A DNA stretch of 18,410 bases from JAWWBG01 sp033721095 (GTDB taxonomy: Bacteria > Actinomycetota > Nitriliruptoria > Nitriliruptorales > Nitriliruptoraceae). Both the position numbers and the translations under genes were made by a program. Positions 14,856 to 18,410 of the stretch are shown piece by piece. Location of the stretch: the NCBI GenBank assembly GCA_033721095.1, contig JAWWBG010000023.1, forward strand, positions 1 to 18,410, given 5' to 3'. Position 1 is the stretch's first letter, and each line of letters begins with the position of its first letter. The notes beneath the pieces were generated by a model that worked only from the letters and a program-made list of their open reading frames with translations, made no database searches and was not told the DNA's origin.

Positions 14856-16013
14856 ATGAACCTTCTGGACCTGATGCTGCTGACGACCATTGCCACCACG
14901 GCATGGTCGGGTTGGCGCCTGGGGCTCGTCACGCGTGGGACGTCGTTCGTCGGCCTCGCCGCCGGCCTGGGCCTGGCAGCCTGGTTGGCCCCGCCAATCG
15001 TCGGCCTGGTCGAGCACGAGTCCGCATCCACTCGGCTGCTGGTCCTGGCCCTGACGGTGTTCGGATCCGGGATGGTCGGCTCGACCATCGGCCAGGTCAT
15101 CGGGCTGCGCCTCCGTCGGCGATGGGAGCGCACGACCTTGGCAACAGTCGACCAGCTCGGGGGTGCCGCGGCGGGCGTGCTCTCCGTCCTGGTCCTCATC
15201 TGGCTGCTGCTGCCCGTGGTTGCCGACGTGCCGGGTGTCCTCGCCGAGCAGGTCCGCGGCTCGGCTCTCGTCCAGTTCGTCGACGACAACGCGCCCGAGC
15301 CTCCGGACACCGTGCACGCGCTGCGACGCCTGGTGTCGCAGAGCCGCTTCCCGGACGTCTTTGCCGATCTCCAGCAGGCGCCGGAAGTCGGACCGCCGCC
15401 AGACCAGATCCCGGTCCCCCAGGGAGTCGTGGCCGCCGCGACGGCATCGACGATGAACATCGAGGCGACCGGCTGCGGTGCAAGGTTCGAGGGCTCGGGG
15501 TTCGTCGTGGCTGCCGAGCGCGTGGTGACCAATGCCCACGTCGTCGCCGGGGTCGAGTCGCTCCGGGTCAGGTTGCCCGACGGACCCCTGCTGGACGCCG
15601 ACGTCATCGCCTTCGACGGCGATGCCGACCTGGCGCTGCTGGCCGTGCCGGGCCTCGATCGTCCGGCCCTGCCGATCCGTGACGTGCCCGAAGGAACCGA
15701 GGGAGCGGTCATCGGCTATCCCGGCGGCCAGGACACCCCTCGCATCGCGCCGGCTGCCATACGCCGGGAACAACGGGCCGTCGGACGCGACATCTACGGC
15801 AACGGTCGCACCGAGCGGGACATACTCGTGCTGTCATCGCGCCTGCGGCAGGGCGACTCGGGATCGGCGATGATCGACGACACGGGTGCAGTCGTCGGCG
15901 TCGTCTTCGCCGTCTCGCCCGACGACCGCAACACGGCCTTTGCGCTCGACGTGACCGAGCTCAACGACTTCCTCGCAGCCGGGCCCACCGGCGGGCCGGG
16001 TCCCTGCATCTGA
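14856..16013 (+). CDS. MarP-like membrane serine protease (CvpA domain plus trypsin domain)
   Basis: A 385-residue membrane protease. The CvpA-type N-terminus has four helices (about 4-20, 29-50, 60-83, 101-122). A linker leads to a chymotrypsin-fold periplasmic domain (about 195-375) with a complete triad: H228 (VTNAHVV), D258 (DADLALL) and S335 (QGDSGSAMI). C207 and C384 bracket the domain like the disulfide of the Mycobacterium MarP (Rv3671c), where it tunes activity under oxidative stress. MarP proteins keep internal pH in acid by processing cell-wall hydrolases. The M23 peptidase upstream is a conceivable but unproven target. The start at 14856 begins the first CvpA helix directly and fits a leaderless promoter. 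Confidence 0.92.
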   Translation: MNLLDLMLLTTIATTAWSGWRLGLVTRGTSFVGLAAGLGLAAWLAPPIVGLVEHESASTRLLVLALTVFGSGMVGSTIGQVIGLRLRRRWERTTLATVDQLGGAAAGVLSVLVLIWLLLPVVADVPGVLAEQVRGSALVQFVDDNAPEPPDTVHALRRLVSQSRFPDVFADLQQAPEVGPPPDQIPVPQGVVAAATASTMNIEATGCGARFEGSGFVVAAERVVTNAHVVAGVESLRVRLPDGPLLDADVIAFDGDADLALLAVPGLDRPALPIRDVPEGTEGAVIGYPGGQDTPRIAPAAIRREQRAVGRDIYGNGRTERDILVLSSRLRQGDSGSAMIDDTGAVVGVVFAVSPDDRNTAFALDVTELNDFLAAGPTGGPGPCI

Positions 16014-16045
16014 TGTCGTGCTGCTGGCCTGGGGGCCGCGCCGAA

Positions 16046-16079
16046 GATCCTTCGAGGGCGTGTTCGCAGCCGAAGGGTC
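16046..16079. terminator. Possible two-way terminator between convergent genes
   Basis: A 9-bp stem with one G·T pair (gatccttcg 16046-16054 with cgaagggtc 16071-16079) and a 16-base loop sits in the 72-base gap between the MarP-like stop (16013) and the DUF3048 stop (16086). A smaller hairpin, cgaag-atc-cttcg (16042-16054), shares its left arm. There is no T-tract on either side. Confidence 0.4.
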
Positions 16080-16085
16080 GCGCAA

Positions 16086-17144
16086 TCAGCTGATGGTGAT
16101 GGTCCGTCCGGCCGGGAGGAGCTCGACCCAGAGTCGGCCGGGTGGCACGGGCATGCGCCGACCGTCGTAGTTCACGAGCTCGAAGGCGTCCGTGATGCTG
16201 TCCCGCTTCCAGGTGCCCTTCGTGAACTTGCCGTCGGCGAACACCCAAGCAGGCCCGGAGCCCACGGTCTCGGTTGCCGGTACCGAGCTGCCGGATCCCG
16301 GCGGACGCGCCGTGTAGGACTTCATCTCGAGGACGAGGACCGTGTCGACGCGGATGCGCTTGACCTCACCATCCTGGGTCACGGTCGCGTGGGCAGCCCC
16401 GTCCGTCGAACGCTGCCACGATCCGTCCTTCCACGCCCAACCGGCCGTCGTCCGTGATCCCATGCTCAGGGACAGTGACGCGGCTGGTTCGGCGCCCGGG
16501 GCCAAGGGCCCGAAGGGCAGCCACGACTGCGGCGGCTCGTCGGGCAGGCCGCGACTGTCGGCGTTGCCACGCAGGCGGCTGAGGTCGGTCATCAGGTTGT
16601 GCGGGGCGCGGCGGCTCGACGTCCGATACATCGTCGACTTCGTGTGGCCAATCAGGTCGACACCCTGGTTCACGATGTGCGACTGCACCCAGCCCTGGGC
16701 GCCGCTGATGGCGAGGGGCGCGCCGAGGGCGGCGGCGATGCTCGCGTCCGTCGGGCGACCCGATCGGATTGGCCCCACGCCGTCCGGGTCCCGGCTGTGG
16801 AACACGGCGAGCAGGCGGGTCAGGCCACCCTCGACGAGGATCTCGACGACGACGTCGGCTTCGGCCAGCCCGACCTGGGGCCGCGCGGACGGATGGTTGT
16901 CGATCTTGACGCCGATTGCTCGGCGATCGAGGTCGGTACCCGGCGCCAGCTCCGCACCGTTCAGGGGCGAGATCGGCCCCGGCTCGGGCGTCGGACTGGG
17001 CGTCGGGCTTGGGGATGGACTCGGCGACGGCGTCGGCGAGGGCACGGCTGCGGACTCGCCGCTGCACGCGGAGACGACCAGTGCGGCCGCCAGCAGGTGA
17101 GCCAGCAGCCGGAGGGGGCGTGAGGCGATGGTGCGTCCGGTCAT
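16086..17144 (-). CDS. DUF3048 (YerB-like) lipoprotein
   Basis: A 352-residue lipoprotein. The signal peptide ends in a VVSAC box with lipidated C27. A Ser/Pro/Thr-Pro linker (about 35-60) spaces the folded part from the membrane. Two-part DUF3048 signatures follow: VKIDNHPSARPQVGL (79-93), ADVVVEILVEGGLTRLLAVF, GPIRSGRPTD (124-133) and RRAPHNL (178-184). The C-terminal half has GWAWKDGSWQRS and a final GRLWVELLP. The Bacillus YerB relatives have no settled function. The ATG at 17144 gives a proper signal peptide, unlike upstream alternatives, and TAGGTT lies 7 bases before it, so the mRNA may be leaderless. The gene converges on the MarP-like gene. Confidence 0.92.
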   Translation of the reverse strand: MTGRTIASRPLRLLAHLLAAALVVSACSGESAAVPSPTPSPSPSPSPTPSPTPEPGPISPLNGAELAPGTDLDRRAIGVKIDNHPSARPQVGLAEADVVVEILVEGGLTRLLAVFHSRDPDGVGPIRSGRPTDASIAAALGAPLAISGAQGWVQSHIVNQGVDLIGHTKSTMYRTSSRRAPHNLMTDLSRLRGNADSRGLPDEPPQSWLPFGPLAPGAEPAASLSLSMGSRTTAGWAWKDGSWQRSTDGAAHATVTQDGEVKRIRVDTVLVLEMKSYTARPPGSGSSVPATETVGSGPAWVFADGKFTKGTWKRDSITDAFELVNYDGRRMPVPPGRLWVELLPAGRTITIS

Positions 17145-17151
17145 CGAGGGG

Positions 17152-17157
17152 AACCTA
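17152..17157 (-). promoter_or_regulatory. Leaderless -10 element for the DUF3048 gene
   Basis: TAGGTT fits TAnnnT and ends 7 bases before the ATG (17144), the same spacing as at the SNF2 and MarP-like genes. A -35 element is not evident. Confidence 0.45.
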
Positions 17158-17208
17158 CAAGCAGCATGCCGCAGCGACGGGGACCCGCCACCGGCCGGCT
17201 GGCCGATC

Positions 17209-18018
17209 TCAGCGAAGCCTCGGCTCCACGCGCGCACCCGACTCGAAGGCTCGCTGACCCTCGGCGAGCGACTCGGGTGAGTTCCCGGCCTCGATCAGCG
17301 GAATGGCCATGTCCAGGGCCGCACGCCGCGGCAGGTCCTGGGCGGCCCACACCGACCGGAGCGTCCCCTGGACGGCCTGCGGAGGCTGCCCGGCGATGAT
17401 CGCGGCCAGGGCAAGGGCGCGGTCGACGAGCTCGTCGACGGGGACCACCTCCGAGACGAACCCGATCCGGAGGGCCGTCTCGGCTGTCACCCGCTCGTGG
17501 GCGCCGAGCAGCTGGATGCGCAGCGCTTCCCCGAGCGGTACCCGCTGGAGCAGGTGGATCGACTCGAAGACGGCGGCCATGCCGTAGGTCACGTGCGGGT
17601 CGAAGAAGGTTGCTCGCTCCGAGCAGATGATGATGTCGCACTCGCCGAGCAGGTAGAACGCACCGCCTGCAGCCATGCCGTCAACCGCGGCGATGACGGG
17701 CTTCCACAGGTCGTTCGTCTTCGGGCCGAGCCACTCCCCCGGATCGTCGAAGTGGAAGGGTCCCCCGACCGCACCGATGGCCATGTCCGCGTTCTCACCG
17801 AGCACGGCGTTGCGATCGATGCCCGTGCAGAACGCCTTGCCCCCGGCGGCGTCGAGGACGATGGCGCGGACAGCCTCGTCGGTGCGAGCGGTCCGCCAGA
17901 CGGCCTGGATCTCGTCCAGCATCTGGCCGTTGAAGGCGTTGTGGACGTCCGGGCGGTTGAGCGTCAGGTGGCCGACGCCGTCGGCCACCGCCCAGGTGAT
18001 GGTCTCGAAGTCCGCCAC
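17209..18018 (-). CDS. Crotonase-family protein (enoyl-CoA hydratase/isomerase-like), hydratase glutamates absent
   Basis: A 269-residue protein with the crotonase fold. It shows the oxyanion-hole stretch GGKAFCTGIDRNAV (59-72), PVIAAVDGMAAGGA (107-120), CDIIICSERATFFDPHVTYGM (127-147), and the C-terminal GFVSEVVPVDELVDRA. By hand alignment with mitochondrial enoyl-CoA hydratase, Glu144 and Glu164 correspond to Y122 and H142, so plain hydratase chemistry is doubtful; another acyl-CoA reaction is likely. The start is a GTG, placed one base after the stop of the upstream crotonase gene (18020-18022). AAGGG lies 8 bases before it, inside that upstream gene, so the two are translationally linked. 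Confidence 0.85.
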   Translation of the reverse strand: MADFETITWAVADGVGHLTLNRPDVHNAFNGQMLDEIQAVWRTARTDEAVRAIVLDAAGGKAFCTGIDRNAVLGENADMAIGAVGGPFHFDDPGEWLGPKTNDLWKPVIAAVDGMAAGGAFYLLGECDIIICSERATFFDPHVTYGMAAVFESIHLLQRVPLGEALRIQLLGAHERVTAETALRIGFVSEVVPVDELVDRALALAAIIAGQPPQAVQGTLRSVWAAQDLPRRAALDMAIPLIEAGNSPESLAEGQRAFESGARVEPRLR

Positions 18019-18019
18019 C

Positions 18020-18410
18020 TCAAAAACCCTTGAACTCGGGGTCGCGACGCTCACGGAATGCGGCGACGCCCTCCTGTGCGTCCTCGGTGTGTTGAACCAC
18101 CTCTTGGCCGATCGCCTCGTCCCACAGCGCCGTCGTCCGATCGGACTCGTAGGCCGTGTTGACCAGGCGCTTCGTGACTGCGATGGCGGTTGTCGGGAGG
18201 ACGGCCAGGCGACCAGCCAGCTCATCGACGGCCTTGTCCAGCTCGTCGTCGGGGACGACACGATTGACCAGTCCGATGCGGTGCGCGTCGGCGGCACCGA
18301 CCTTCTCACCGAGGAAGAACAGCTCCTTGGCCTGCTGCGGGCCGACGAGCCGAGTGACGAGGTAGGCAGCACCGGCGTCGGGGACGATGCCACGGTGGAC
18401 GAACGCCTGC
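18020..18410 (-). CDS. Crotonase-family protein, C-terminal part (cut by window edge)
   Basis: The last 129 residues of a second enoyl-CoA hydratase/isomerase-like protein; the 5' end lies beyond the right edge. Visible features are AFVHRGIVPDAGAAYLVTRL followed by VGPQQAKELFFLGEKV, then the C-terminal helical trimerisation region (AADAHRIGLVNRVVPDDELDKA) and the usual end EGVAAFRERRDPEFKGF. The PD of IVPDAG is where PaaG/isomerase-type crotonases hold a catalytic Asp, and the hydratase Glu164 position appears to be Phe. An isomerase role is therefore favoured over hydratase. It is the first gene of a two-crotonase operon and probably belongs to fatty or aromatic acyl-CoA breakdown. Confidence 0.85.
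   Translation of the reverse strand, partial: QAFVHRGIVPDAGAAYLVTRLVGPQQAKELFFLGEKVGAADAHRIGLVNRVVPDDELDKAVDELAGRLAVLPTTAIAVTKRLVNTAYESDRTTALWDEAIGQEVVQHTEDAQEGVAAFRERRDPEFKGF

Noticed and set aside
14796..15773. N-terminal extension of the SNF2 frame to 15773
   Set aside because: The extra 326 codons are antisense to the MarP-like gene and carry no motif. The ATG at 14795 fits the gap and the -10 element.
16975..17045. Tandem repeat DNA
   Set aside because: The repeat is the coding sequence of the Ser/Pro/Thr-Pro linker of the DUF3048 lipoprotein, a common spacer, and not an independent element.
1..18410. Mobile elements, CRISPR arrays, tRNA or rRNA genes, phage defence genes
   Set aside because: I found no transposase or integrase motifs, no regularly spaced repeats, no tRNA-like cloverleaf and no defence-type gene sets.

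Overview
The window is an ordinary-looking, very GC-rich chromosomal segment with closely packed genes and no RNA genes, mobile elements or CRISPR arrays that I can see. Three things point to a high-GC Gram-positive lineage (Actinomycetota) or a GC-rich Chloroflexota relative. First, there is a MarP-type CvpA/trypsin membrane protease and a five-helix molybdenum oxidoreductase of the Streptomyces Sco3746 type. Second, several starts look leaderless (TAnnnT followed 7-8 nt later by ATG). Third, ATGA start/stop overlaps are frequent. Which of the two phyla it is remains an inference.

Layout from left to right. (1) 1-239 is a non-coding leader rich in inverted repeats, followed by a NarL/LuxR-type response regulator (+). 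(2) Convergent to it on the minus strand is an operon of a sugar-type solute-binding lipoprotein and a HAMP/HisKA_3 histidine kinase (ATGA overlap). The kinase frame runs 165 bp into the regulator gene. Together they form a candidate binding-protein-coupled three-component system with no permease genes alongside. (3) A membrane-anchored sulfite-oxidase-like molybdoenzyme (-). (4) A secreted coiled-coil M23 peptidase and a SixA-like phosphatase 6 bp downstream (-), ending in two strong hairpins. (5) A three-gene minus-strand block: a small YIDPGS-like membrane protein, a NoeA-like two-part methyltransferase, and a membrane sulfatase-like enzyme (ATGA overlap). It probably acts on a cell-surface glycopolymer or lipid. 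(6) A SWI2/SNF2 ATPase followed by its usual SWIM-type partner (ATGA overlap), except that the partner has lost the zinc-binding cysteines. (7) Divergent from it, the MarP-like protease (+). (8) A DUF3048/YerB-like lipoprotein (-), convergent to MarP. (9) Two crotonase-fold genes (-), the upstream one cut by the window edge.

Most of the window concerns the cell envelope: external sensing, peptidoglycan hydrolysis, a membrane phospho/sulfotransfer-type enzyme, an acid/oxidation-type protease and an exported molybdoenzyme. I found no clearly undescribed system. The best candidates for a second look are the SWIM partner without a SWIM finger, the three-gene sulfatase/methyltransferase/small-protein block, the orphan binding protein coupled to a kinase, and the mirror-image leaderless promoters between the SNF2 and MarP genes.
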